Source of the DNA: Aradus depressus | Taxonomy: Eukaryota; Arthropoda; Insecta; Hemiptera; Aradidae | Direction of reading: 5' to 3' | DNA length: 64,000 bases | Assembly: GCA_963662175.1 (NCBI GenBank) | Contig: OY759219.1 | Span: 43,950,675 to 44,014,674, forward strand | Part shown: positions 18,016-28,357 of the stretch, in pieces | Numbering within the stretch: the first letter of the stretch is position 1 | How the letters are laid out: the number at the start of each line of letters is the position of its first letter | Notes under the pieces: generated by a model | What the model was told of the DNA's origin: nothing | Databases searched by the model: none | What the model saw: the letters and a program-made list of their open reading frames with translations, nothing else | Translations under genes and position numbers: made by a program

Positions 18016-19017
18016 ATGAGGTTTTGGATAAAAAAAAATGGCGTAGGCGATGTTCCGCAACGCGAGTTGGTAGTTGTTGTTGAGGGAGAGAGGGAGTTGG
18101 TGGTGGAAGTCAGAGCGGAAAGTGAACATGTGTTAGTAGTTGTTGTTGAGGGAGAGAGGGAGTTGGTGGTGGAAGTCAGAGCGGAAAGTGAACATGTGTT
18201 AGTAGTTGTTGTTGAGGGAGAGAGGGAGTTGGTGGTGGAAGTCAGAGCGGAAAGTGAACATGTGTTAGTAGTTGTTGTTGAGGGAGAGAGGGAGTTGGTG
18301 GTGGAAGTCAGAGCGGAAAGTGAACATGTGTTAATAGTTGTTGTTGAGGGAGAGAGGGAGTTGGTGGTGGAAGTCAGAGCGGAAAGTGAACATGTGTTAG
18401 TAGTTGTTGTTGAGGGAGAGAGGGAGTTGGTGGTGGAAATCAGAGCGGATAGTGAACATGTGTTAGTAGTTGTTGTTGAGGGAGAGAGGGAGTTGGTGGT
18501 GGAAGTCAGAGCGGAAAGTGAACATGTGTTAGTAGTTGTTGTTGAGGGAGAGAGGGAGTTGGTGGTGGAAGTCAGAGCGGAAAGTGAACATGTGTTAGTA
18601 GTAGTTGTTGTTGAGGGAGAGAGGGAGTTGGTGGTGGAAGTAAGAGCGGAAAGTGAACATGTGTTAGTAGTTGTTGTTGAGGGAGAGAGGGAGTTGGTGG
18701 TGGAAGTCAGAGCGGAAAGTGAACATGTGTTAATAGTTGTTGTTGAGGGAGAGAGGGAGTTGGTGGTGGAAGTCAGAGCGGAAAGTGAACATGTGTTAGT
18801 AGTTGTTGTTGAGGGAGAGAGGGAGTTGGTGGTGGAAATCAGAGCGGATAGTGAACATGTGTTAGTAGTTGTTGTTGAGGGAGAGAGGGAGTTGGTGGTG
18901 GAAGTCAGAGCGGAAAGTGAACATGTGTTAGTAGTTGTTGTTGAGGGAGAGAGGGAGTTGGTGGTGGAAGTCAGAGCGGAAAGTGAACATGTGTTAGTAG
19001 TTGCAAGTTATAGTTAA
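18016..19017 (+). other. Open frame across a 66-bp minisatellite
   Basis: 333-codon frame: 18 unique residues (MRFWIKKNGVGDVPQREL), 14 units of VVVVEGERELVVEVRAESEHVL and a six-residue end. It stays open because 66 is a multiple of three and one frame of the unit lacks stops. Nearly all unit differences are replacement changes (V/I, V/I, E/D), and one unit has an extra Val codon. I see no signal peptide, known domain or clear promoter, so a chance frame in satellite DNA is at least as likely as a repeat protein. Confidence 0.3.
18070..18996 (+). repeat. 66-bp tandem minisatellite, 14 units
   Basis: Unit TTGTTGTTGAGGGAGAGAGG…GTGTTAGTAG. Units 5 and 11 share the GTTAAT variant and units 6 and 12 share the GAAATC/GGATAG variants, so a block of six units was duplicated. 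Unit 9 starts with an extra GTA triplet. The copies are otherwise almost identical, which indicates recent expansion. Confidence 0.93.
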
Positions 19018-19438
19018 AAAATGAATGTGGAAAGACAGTGAATATACCCGACGATCCAGGTGAGGTCTGTCCAGAAATAGAGAGAGAAAAAAAGAAAACA
19101 GATGAAATGAACTCGGACTGCGACCCGATGCCGAAATTTACCATGTGAAACCTCTTTTAAGGCAACACCACCAATTTAAGACCCAATCCAGCCGGAGTGC
19201 TACATCATGCAGAGTCGTACATCATGCAAGTTTTGATATTTTTTATTATGGCCATTTTTTATTGATGTTTTCATTGTTTAGAAAGTAAGTTACTAACCCT
19301 ATAAAAAAAGTTTTAATAAATCATTGCGTTATAAAAATGTAATTTTGTATATTGTCATTTATTTATAAACCGGATAAATTCTCTGTTGTTTTTCAATAAC
19401 GTTAATAAATTAAAATGTGAACGGAAAAATTACATGAA
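19018..19438. other. Anonymous AT-rich stretch
   Basis: No open frame or shared repeat seen between the minisatellite and the SINE. Confidence 0.4.
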
Positions 19439-19448
19439 GTAGGAACCG

Positions 19449-19684
19449 TTTTTTTTTTTTTTTTTTTTTTTTTTTTTCTCTTTTTTTTTCTTTTGGCTTT
19501 ATGTACGGTGCATATTAGCCATGCCAATGTGTTATATATAATTATTTACGACATCCATGGCCCCGGGAGGGAGTTCTATCTACGAAATAAAACTCACTCC
19601 CGGACGGGATTCGAACCCGCAAACCATGGTGAGACCATGCGACCAAAGCCCTACGCTCTAGCCCGCACGGCCACCATGGCCCCC
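19449..19684 (-). mobile_element. tRNA-derived SINE, second family, copy 1
   Basis: On the minus strand it reads GGGGGCCATGGTGGCCGTGC…GCGGGTTCGAATCCCGTCCG, with A- and B-box-like motifs of a tRNA gene, and ends in poly(A) (poly-T at 19449-19490 on the plus strand). The 10-bp target duplication GTAGGAACCG is at 19439-19448 and 19685-19694. It is not a functional tRNA: no acceptor stem closes around the boxes. The 3' end just before the tail, GGCTAATATGCACCGTACAT (sense), resembles the 3' end of the LINE at 28376. Confidence 0.82.
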
Positions 19685-19699
19685 GTAGGAACCGTTGCA

Positions 19700-19870
19700 A
19701 TATATATATATATATATATATATATATCTTTCGAAAGTATCCTCTTCCTTCTTTTTTTTCTTTCTTCTTACTCGAGGACAGACAGACAGGCAGATACACT
19801 TGAGGACAGACCGGCAGGCAGATACAATCGGGGACAGACGAGCAGGCGACAGTCGACCGACGACAGACAA
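19700..19870. repeat. AT microsatellite and degenerate GGACAGAC repeats
   Basis: An (AT)n run at about 19701-19727, then three loose units of GAGGACAGAC…GGCAGATACA (19776-19866). Short frames crossing these repeats on both strands are rejected as coding. Confidence 0.7.
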
Positions 19871-20334
19871 CGTACAACATCAAGACACCAACAACCAAAC
19901 TAGCCCAGCTGTCTTTCCTCACTTTTTATATTCCAGCCTTCTCGATTAATTAAAATTATTAATGTTTTATATTTTTTAAATTTGTATTTATATTCCTAAT
20001 TACTGACCGTTACATACACCCTTCCTAATATAACATACCAATAAGACATGCTTCAAGATTTTTTTTTTTTAAGGTAATTTGTCAACATATGATCTATTCA
20101 GTCTTACGATTTTAACAATATTACGCCATAAACATTTTTCTAATTTTTTTTTTTTTATCTTCACAATATCATAAACATTTTTTTTTTTATAACAATTGAA
20201 CATGAACATATTTTTTTAAATTTATTATTTATTTTTATAAACAATAAAGTGAATTACAACAACACAAACCCACCAATATGTGAAAAATTAAATAACAAAT
20301 CTTAATTAATTTAAAATATCAAAAATAATATATA

Positions 20335-20338
<4 letters not shown>
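19871..20338. other. AT-rich spacer with T runs
   Basis: No gene. At 20003-20014 the sequence ACTGACCGTTACA resembles an LTR end (compare CGACCATTACA, sense, at the family C LTR), but no partner is visible. Confidence 0.35.
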
Positions 20339-20366
<28 letters not shown>

Positions 20367-20558
20367 GGCTTTATGTACGGTGCATATTAGCCATGTCAAT
20401 GTGTTGTTTATCTAGTTATTTACGATATCCATGGCCCCGGGAGGGAGTTTTATCTACGAAATAAAACTCACTCCCGGACGGGATTCGAACCCGCAAACCA
20501 TAGTGAGACCATGCGACCAAAGCCCTACGCTCTAGCCCGCACGGCCACCATGGCCCCC
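20339..20558 (-). mobile_element. tRNA-derived SINE, second family, copy 2
   Basis: About 95% like copy 1 by eye, same orientation, with the same B box GGTTCGAATCC (sense) and a long poly(A) (plus-strand T run from 20339). Target duplication is obscured by the T-rich flank. It sits just outside the 3' end of the family C element. Confidence 0.8.
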
Positions 20559-20621
20559 TAGTTTTTTTAAAATTTATTTATTATTATTGGGTACTATATA
20601 ATTTTTTTATTTTAAATTTAT

Positions 20622-21208
20622 TTACTTTCCCTGAATTGGTTTCAAATCTTTGATGTTAAATACTCCCTTAATTTCTGGATCTTTGATTCCACATTCCCCT
20701 TTGAAAACTTTTAAACTATTATTACAGCCATAATCCATTTTATTTGACACGATTGTTTCTACAGAGTTTTCTTTTATTTGTCGAATTCCTTTTTCTCCTC
20801 CATCATTTAGTGGTATTTTTCTATTTTCTCCTAAATACGATATGGCTATTAAATTTTGTTTCATATTAATGACTGTCCCTAATTTATTTATAGTATCGAT
20901 ACCAAAAATAATAATTCCGGAATTACCCAAAAATTCACTTGAATTTTCAAACCACTAATATTCATTTCCAGTAAAACTTGAAATTTAATATTTTTTGACT
21001 TTTTCCCGAAAGCTCCGGTATGCGCTGATGGTAATTGCAATTTACTTAATACGTTTATTTGGTTTCCATGTCGATTCAGAAATTCTTCTGCCATACAACT
21101 TATCTGTGAACCGGTATCCCACAACACCTTTACTGTTAAATTATTTAATTTTGTTTCCGTTTTTGGAGTCATTACCCCTTCTAGTTTCTCGTTGTTCCCT
21201 TCATTCAA
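20622..21208 (-). pseudogene. Protease plus integrase-end remnant (family C)
   Basis: 21208-20888 holds a retropepsin-like site KVLWDTGSQISCMAEEFLNR and a following SGLKIQVNFWVIPEL strand. A frame change near 20920 leads to GIDTINKLGTVINMKQNLI, the usual closing part of the protease. The frame then ends KGVFNIKDLKPIQGK. That ending parallels GTFNITSLKPY in family A and is the terminal motif of integrase. The protease is thus almost directly joined to the integrase end. Confidence 0.55.
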
Positions 21209-21554
21209 TTAATACTCTCTAGGATTTTCCCAAGAATAATTCTTATCTTTCCCTTTGTTGACATTACAAATATTTTTTTTTATAACTTCCGTTAAGACCC
21301 TATTATAACAATTTGCCCCAACTGGATATATCCCTGGTCTTAAATTGGATATAAGAGGCTTTTTTAGTTTTTTTATGGTAAACTTAGCTCTAGTCCCTTA
21401 GCATCCTGACTAGTAGAAGGTTTTTCAATTAATATAGCATTAATATTGTTATCATTATTTCTACTTTCATCATACTGATTTTTTTTTTCTGGTGACTTAT
21501 TCTCCTAATTATCCCATTTTCTAGGATAACGCCCTCTGAATCCTGGGTGATAAC

Positions 21555-23155
21555 TAGAGACCGGATTATATGCATTTGCATATTTAGCCACGTTTTACCG
21601 TTTTTGCATATTTTAACTAAAAAGTATTGATAATGCATATTTAATGCAAAGTAGCAGTGACTGTGATTTAACTTCCAGAGGCAACCAAAAAAATCGCTTT
21701 AACATGGATCTATGTGAAGCATTCGTTGCAAGTAATATTCCTCTTCACAAACTTACAAACCCTACTCTCAAAGGTTTTCTGCGCAAATATTGCTTAAATC
21801 AAAATATACCAGATGAATCAACATTACGCAAAAATTACATACCGACAATTTACCTACATGTTCTGGAAGAAATACGCAATGAACTCAAGGACAACATTAT
21901 TTGGATTTCAGCTGACGAAACTACAGATACTTGTGGCCGTTACATGGCAAATTTTATTGTTGGTGCATTAAAACAAGAGCCTTCTTCTTCCTATTTGGTG
22001 GCCTGCAAAGAAATAGAAAAGACAAACCATTCTACGATCGTCAGATTTGTGAATGAGGATATTAAAAAAATATTTCCAAAATCTTCTACAGATGAAAGGG
22101 TGTTCGTGTTTCTCTCAGATGCTGCTCCTTACATGATCAAGGCAGGAAAAGCCCTTCAAGTATTTTATCCCAATTTGATTCGTGTGACGTGCTTTGCTCA
22201 CGGAGTACATCGCCTCGCTGAAGAAGTACGATCCACGTTTGGGAATGTAAATAAACTGATCTCATCAACGAAGTGTTTCTTAAGGCACCTTCTCGCAACA
22301 AGGCCTACAAAGAAAAACTACCAAATGTGCCTTTACCTCCCGAACGAGTGGTAACTCGTTGGGGTACGTGGGTCGAAGCTGTCTTGTTTTACAATGAACA
22401 TTTCGAGGCCATCAAAGGTGTAGTAAACGACTTCGATAGTGCAGAGGCTTTGGCAGTTTGTCAGTGCAAGGAAGCATTTAACGATTCCAGTATTAAAAAA
22501 AACATTGCTGTGATTACCACTCATTTTTCCTTTATACCTGCAAGTATTAAAAAGCTTGAAACTCAAGGTTTGAAGTTGACTGAATCTATCCAGTTAATGG
22601 ATAACATCCGTCAACTAAACTCCTCATTGCCGGAGGTATTCCCGAGCAAACTTAAAGAAAAGTTTGAAAACATTTTGAACAGTAACCCAGGCTTTGAACC
22701 ATTGTGTCAAATTAATAGTTTTATAAATGGAACGGGCGAGCTTTTGCCAGAAATAATAAGTGCCAAAATAGCACCCAAATTCAAATACTGCCCAGTTACT
22801 TCAGTTGACGTAGAACGGTCCTTTTCTGTTTATAAAAGTATTTTGAGCGATCGAAGACACAACTTTACTACCGAACATTTGGAACAGTACCTGATCGTTT
22901 ATGTTTACAATAGTAGCAAAATGTAGAATGTTTTAATTCAGGTAATAATTAATACATAGATAATAAAAATACTGATTAAGTGATTGTGATTTGATTATTA
23001 TGTTGATTTAGAAATAAAATATCTAAAAAAATTATTAATTATTTATTATTATATTACATTCATATAATAAGGTTTTCATGTATATTTTAAGCATTTTTCA
23101 TGCATATTTGCATGCATATTTCGAGCGTTTTATGTTGCATATAATCCGGTCTCTA
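21555..23155 (+). mobile_element. hAT DNA transposon with perfect 20-bp inverted ends
   Basis: Left end TAGAGACCGGATTATATGCA (21555-21574) and its exact reverse complement at 23136-23155. The 8-bp target duplication GTGATAAC flanks both ends (21547-21554, 23156-23163) and fits the nTnnnnAn hAT preference. Encodes a transposase on the plus strand with one frame break. It lies inside the family C element between Gag and protease, so it is the younger of the two. Confidence 0.93.
21644..22926 (+). pseudogene. hAT transposase (CGGBP1-like), one frameshift
   Basis: Two overlapping frames (21644-22354, 22273-22926) form one protein of about 425 residues. Features: [19 protein letters not shown], a catalytic-domain start [35 protein letters not shown], then [17 protein letters not shown] and the C-terminal hAT dimerisation end TSVDVERSFSVYKSILSDRR. 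The join needs one extra base near 22283 (AAGTGTTTC). An N-terminal BED zinc finger is missing, as in CGGBP1-like members, where the DNA-binding part can be reduced. Moves DNA by cut and paste. Confidence 0.8.
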
Positions 23156-23428
23156 GTGATAACTATTCGCTCTGTTTGGGCTTTCCCACTGTCTATCAGG
23201 TGTACTTCCTGTATTTTGTTTCCAAAATGGGCCCTTTTCAAATTTCTACCTATACGGCACAATATTTTTTTTTTCTGGAGTTGACTCCGATTGACAAAAA
23301 TTATTTTTTTTTATTACTTTAATTTTTTCCAAGACTTTAAACAATTGGAGTCGGTCTGTTATCTCCGCCATTTTTAATATTTGCTGAACATTCATATGGT
23401 AATGACCGATCATTCGTTTTATTATCGT

Positions 23429-24486
23429 TTACTCGGGAATTTCGGGATCTAGATACCGACAATCTTTTAATATATGTCGCGCATAATCATCCATAGACAG
23501 CGCACCTTCGGGATTATAACGACCATAATCTAATTTTTCCCAGATTTCCGACTGCCTTTGTTCGTCCCAATACTTTGCTAAAAATATTTCCTTAACATTT
23601 TCGAAATTCTTTATCTGATCAACTTCAGAATTCCACCATACTTTCACCGTTTCTGTCACACATCCTGAAATTACTAATTTTTTTTCATCCCAATCTGTTA
23701 TCCGAAAATTCATAAAATGCCTTTCCAAATCAGCTATAAACTATAAGACTTTCTTTTGATCCATTCGCAAATTTTGGAAATTTCCATCCGGAACTAGCTC
23801 CTACTATCGAGTTTACCCCATTTCCATTCTCCATTATATATTTTTATTCCATTATTTATTTTTCTATTTATGTCCTCTACATTTTTTTTTGTAATTCCCA
23901 TTTCTGTTTTTAAATCTTGGATTTCCCCATTACCGACTTCTAATTTTTCCTCTAGTTCTACGAAATTTTTTTGTATTATTTTTTGTTCATCTCCCATTGT
24001 ATTCAAAAGGTCCTTCCTTATCCCATCAATTTTTGCGTCATTATTAATATCGCTATTATTGACTTTTTGTTCCATTTCCGTTTTGTTCCTATAAATTACA
24101 TTTTTTAATTCTATTTGGTTTTGTAGCATATTGTTTTTTATTTCTGTTTCCATTGCTAACCGACAAGTTCTTTCCTCCTCTGATCTCTCTATTATTTTTT
24201 TTTCGACATTTATCATGTAAATACTTTGCTCCTCTCGCCCTTTCTCCATCGAACTATAAATTTGGTCAAATCTATTATCAAATTTAGTGCTTTGTTCCTC
24301 AAATTTATTAATGAGGATTTGAAAGTAAGCCGGCATTTCATTATCTAATTTATTTCCTACAGTTTCTACTTTTTTTTCTGTTTGTGGGGTCGATGTGATT
24401 TGGCTTTCATCCCGTAACTGTATATGTTCCGAAAAACCTGATTCCATTTCGTCACCCATATCAACAAAGTCTCTGACTGTAGCCAT
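23429..24486 (-). pseudogene. gag: Gag-like coiled-coil protein (family C)
   Basis: 24486-23794 begins MATVRDFVDMGDEMESG and runs as a long charged coiled coil (EKGREEQSIYMINVEKKIIE, ETEIKNNMLQNQIELKN). A frame break near 23760 precedes 23728-23429, which carries a Gag capsid-like core: MERHFMNFRITDWDEKK, VKVWWNSEVDQIKNFEN, IFLAKYWDEQRQSEIWEKL. The general plan (coiled coil then capsid helix) is the same as families A and B, but the sequences differ. Confidence 0.6.
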
Positions 24487-24654
24487 TTTAAAACTATTTT
24501 ACAGATGTTCTTAAAAAAAATTAAATATATTTTTTTTTTTTGTTATACTACAATTTACAATTTTACTGTTTCGTTCAATTATTTATATTCAATTTTGCCA
24601 AAACGTTGGGCGCCCATTGTAATGGTCGTTAGTTGGGGGTTCTTTTTAAATCTA

Positions 24655-24918
24655 TGATCAAAACACATGGCTCTCTGGCTCTCTGGCACGTTGAGCATAA
24701 GTTAGTAGTAGTTTTCTTGTCTTCTTTTCGGTCGCAGAAGCAACATCGAACTTTCTTTCCCAAAATGGTCACTACTTGTGATATATTGAAGAACATGAAG
24801 TGCCACCTGTATGATCTTCAGTATCAGAAGCTTGTCCTCCAAAGTACTCATCATTTTCTTCCATCTGAACCAAAAGATCTTCAATATCTTCTTCACTCAA
24901 TTTACGTCTTTTAGACAT
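24655..24918 (-). pseudogene. piggyBac transposase remnant (N- and C-terminal ends joined)
   Basis: Reading from 24918: MSKRRKLSEEDIEDLLVQME…DEYFGGQASDTEDHTGG, an acidic N-terminus typical of piggyBac transposases, stops at 24772. Just downstream in another frame is a Cys-rich end (KKVRCCFCDRKEDKK…LCSTCQ), typical of the C-terminal zinc-binding domain. The catalytic DDD domain between them is deleted. TTAA sites at 24646-24649 and 25216-25219 are possible borders, but I see no inverted ends. Confidence 0.5.
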
Positions 24919-25713
24919 TTTGAGCGCAGAAAAAAAAAAGCAACAAATAAAAAACTGACAAGAAACGACACTTCACGAAACTCAAATAAGGAGAAAAACA
25001 CTGGTCGATAACTCCCCGGTGGGGTCTGACGGACTCCAACTTACATAGACTACTTCACTGCATGAAAGCCGAGAACATAATAAACTGAGAAACGACTGTA
25101 ACATCTGAAGCAGTGATCGTGGGTAATATAGGAGGAAGCAAGAGGCGCAGGGCCTGCAGTACTCAACATGTAAACTAACTTCAAAGTGCGGATGGGGTCC
25201 ATCAGACAAATTCATTTAATTTTATTATGTACTTATTCTTCTAGTTTATTCTCTATTAATTACAAATAATTATTACACAGATTTGATCTTTTTTAATGAT
25301 CTCGCTGGAAATTTTTTAATTTCATATCAGCTTGTTCTGGGGCTACTATGGCACCATTTCTGTCTTTGCATCGTTTTATTTAATTTTATATAAATTTGAA
25401 TTGTTTTTGTTTTATACTCTATAATTTTTTTCTGTTCTCTATTAAAGAGCATGTCCATATTCATTATTTATTTTGATATTTTTTGTAACTTTTTATTTTT
25501 ACTTAGTTACTGATTTATTATTAACATTTTTTTATATTATTATTATTTTTTTATAAACTTCATACCTATTACTTGCATTACTTAATATTTCTTATTCCAG
25601 ATCTAAGTATATGAATATGTATTTTGTAATGAGGGGCACTCATTTCCATAAAGTATATATTCTTTAGTGCAATCAAATTTTACCTATCTAATAGCAATGC
25701 TGTCTGTTTTTAG
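24919..25713. other. Anonymous stretch
   Basis: 24985-25215 is less AT-rich and has two GGGGTC…GAC/CAGAC motifs (25020-25036, 25193-25206), perhaps subterminal repeats of the piggyBac derivative. The rest is AT-rich with no gene seen. Confidence 0.35.
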
Positions 25714-25792
25714 TTTGGTAGGGATGAAGAGGCTGTGGCAGAACAGATGGAGAATGTGGCGATTAAAGAGTCTATTTCGAATATACCCTTCG
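25714..25792 (+). other. Candidate host exon (79 bp)
   Basis: A TGTCTGTTTTTAG acceptor-like tract precedes, and CG|GTATGTAA, a good donor, follows. Between them one frame reads FGRDEEAVAEQMENVAIKES and continues for six more residues. Composition is richer in G than the flanks. A second frame is also open, so the reading frame is not certain, and I do not recognise the protein. Confidence 0.3.
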
Positions 25793-27802
25793 GTATGTAA
25801 TCTCTACAAAATTCATTTAGACTTAATTAATTTAATATTGACAAAAATAATCTGTTTGGACATTTCAAGCCAAAGGAATCACATTTCCGATCTCAAAAAT
25901 TTGAAATTTTATTTTGATGTTTTGTGTGCTACTGGTATGGGTAAATTATATATTCCCTATTCGGAGAGGCGTTTAAAAAAAAATGTATTCGAAATTTAAT
26001 ATCAATTACATTTGTATGCAGTAAGTATAGAGACGTAATTTTCAACTTGGCTTTTAAGAATACTACTTGTGACATTCAATGACAATCCAATCATACTGTA
26101 ATGAGGTTGCATTATCCTTATTCTCAGTGGCCCCCCACAAACCCCCTGCCTTCAACATTTTGAAATGTCACATGGTCATTTTTTCAATTTTGCTTTTAAG
26201 TATCTTACATATGGAATTCCATGACAATCCGACCATCCGTTATTGAGTTAGCATTATCTTAACCCGGCGATAGTAGCGGTTCTAAAACCTTCCATAGTTG
26301 TCGCGGCGATCTCTCAGATCCGCTAAGCATAAAATACCCTCAGAAGCCCTGAAATGAACATCACATGGTCTAAACATCATATCAGGCATGAAAAATTTAA
26401 AAATAAATTTCAAAGGAAAAAACTTCAATTTCCTGAAAACGGAATTTTTGAAATTGTTCGACACTTCGAAATTGTACTCAATGTATCACATTTTTAGAAA
26501 CTTTTAAGTCAATTTACTTTTTTAACATATGTTTATAGTAAATATATTGTAAAATATTTTTGATAGAAATGGTGTCAACATAACGTATGAAATAAATTTA
26601 GGAACACGGCAAACTTTTATATCTAAACATGGGAAAAAACCCGATAAAATATAAACCAGTATTTCAAGTTGACAAGCTTATAGAAACAGTCAACCATAAA
26701 ACCTTCTAATACCAAAATGCTGTATTACAAAATTGCAAAATAATTATTGATTTTTAATACAATATTTTCAAAAGTCAACATGAATTGAATGAAAACATTC
26801 TAACTGAATTAGGAACTCACAATTGACTTTTTTCTTGCAATGAAATATCTTTAAAAAATAATATTGATTATAATATGCCTATAGGCAATTTTTTTTTTTA
26901 CATCCAAAAAAATTTCAAAAATCCACAGCTGAATCCTTGAGTCGTCGTCATCGCAGGTGGGAGAATTTAGTTGGCAGTCCACATGGCATCTAGTAAAAGT
27001 CGAAACCTCTTCAAGCCCATACCTAATCTAAAAAAGTCAACCCCATCGCCGTTTCAACTAAATAGTTCATCTACACTTATATGGTTAGCCTTATATACCC
27101 CGACTAAATATAAGATTCCAATATAATAAAGCCTTTTATTTCTACGGCATCAGTGACTTTAGCTTCTCTTGCTCTTTGAAATCTCACTTGGATTTTTATA
27201 ATATATTGTTTGTTACACTCAACATAGATATTTACTATAGTTACATCAGTGAGAAGATTCCATATTGAAAAAATACTCTCAACATTTCGCGCAAAAAAAA
27301 AAAAAAAAATCTATTTAATGAAATATATCATACATTATGTAATGTTCTACCCTAATAAAATAAAATAAATGAGTCAAAATTTGATAAATTAAAATTTTTC
27401 GAAAACTGCGATAGTTGTTGCGGCTATCTGTCAGATCAAAAATAGCGCCTATGGGCCTGTGAATAACGCTGAACGGACCCAGCGCGTGAGCTTATCTGCA
27501 CAAAATTCATTTAGACTTAATTAATTTAATATTGACAAAAATAATCCACAACCCCCCTCTCGCTAAGATTTTTGAGACGCCACGTAGCCTATCTTTCAAT
27601 CTGGCTCAAAGGGGTGTTACATGTGATGTTCCATGAAAATCCGTCTTGCCGTTTATGCGTGATGTTGGAACAATATATCCAGCTATAACAGCTGTCTTTT
27701 ACTTGTTTACTTTTATCTTGACAATAACGAAATTAATATACGAAGATTCTACATAATATGTAACATATTTAACACTGAAAATGTTTTATAGTTAGTTATT
27801 GT
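25793..27802. other. Anonymous region with internal repeats
   Basis: No gene. A 47-bp sequence (ACAAAATTCATTTAGACTTA…) occurs identically at 25806-25852 and 27500-27546. Loose repeats around CTTTTAAG…CATGACAATCC recur at about 26049-26121 and 26200-26262, with a more distant one near 27590-27670. GCGATAGT-TGCGGC…CAGATC occurs at 26267-26325 and 27409-27440. It may be a decayed non-autonomous element or segmental duplication. Confidence 0.4.
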
Positions 27803-27882
27803 GACTCATGCCCGGACTTTAAGGTCATATCGCCTACTACCAGAGCGCTCTTTTGTCACTCTGGTGGACATGAGCCCGACGC
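27803..27882 (-). mobile_element. 3' fragment of the Nin-DC-type SINE
   Basis: GACTCATGCCCGGACTTTAA…CTCTGGTGGACATGAGCCCGAC is the reverse complement of 12845-12930, with a few changes and a short deletion. Contains the CCAGAG…CTCTGG hairpin. The tRNA-like head is missing. Confidence 0.75.
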
Positions 27883-28357
27883 AACTATAAAACTTAACGT
27901 GGGCGCCCGCTAGGTCGTCAGATTTTTGAGATACTCTCCGAAAATCGTCTTGAAATGTAGTTTTGAAACACATATTTGTGACGTTTCCATATGGTGTTGA
28001 GCTCTAGTAGCGTACAGTTGATATAGGTTATGTATAATAAAAATTTTAAAAAAACAATATATTAGACTAACTAGCTAATAGAATAGCTCTTGTCTCCATT
28101 ATCAAGTTATTATTTTTTCGTTATTTCATTCAAGAAACCAGTTTTATTTTAATTATCAGTAAGTTTGTGTATGTTTTCTGGATCCAGGTGAGTTTTTTTC
28201 CCCCAATTTTATATTAAGTTTTGACTATGAGTGACCCAGGAGGGGGGCCTTGGCCCCCCGCCATATATACTATGGAATGTCAAGCAGAGGAGCAGGGATT
28301 GAATCTTAATAAAAATCCAAATATAAACATTAACGAAAATAATTATGCGAAGGTATT
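27883..28357. other. Anonymous stretch
   Basis: AT-rich. A CAG|GTGAGT donor-like motif at 28187-28195 has no convincing exon next to it. Confidence 0.3.

Larger units (their letters stand above)
20575..24618 (-). mobile_element. Family C LTR retrotransposon (polymerase-less), split by a hAT
   Basis: Minus-strand Gag (24486-23429), a protease piece (21208-20888) and an integrase-end piece (to 20622), with a hAT transposon in between. A PBS-like TGGGCGCCCAACGTTTTGG (sense; 24616-24598) follows the expected LTR end …CCATTACA. I could not find paired LTRs; the right one appears cut by the piggyBac remnant. As in family A there is no RT, RNase H or integrase core. Confidence 0.6.

Noticed and set aside
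18070..18996. CRISPR-like array
   Set aside because: Units are contiguous with no unique spacers; eukaryotic minisatellite.
19449..20558. tRNA genes suggested by GGTTCGAATCC B boxes
   Set aside because: Two near-identical copies with poly(A) tails and a target duplication; SINEs, not tRNA genes.
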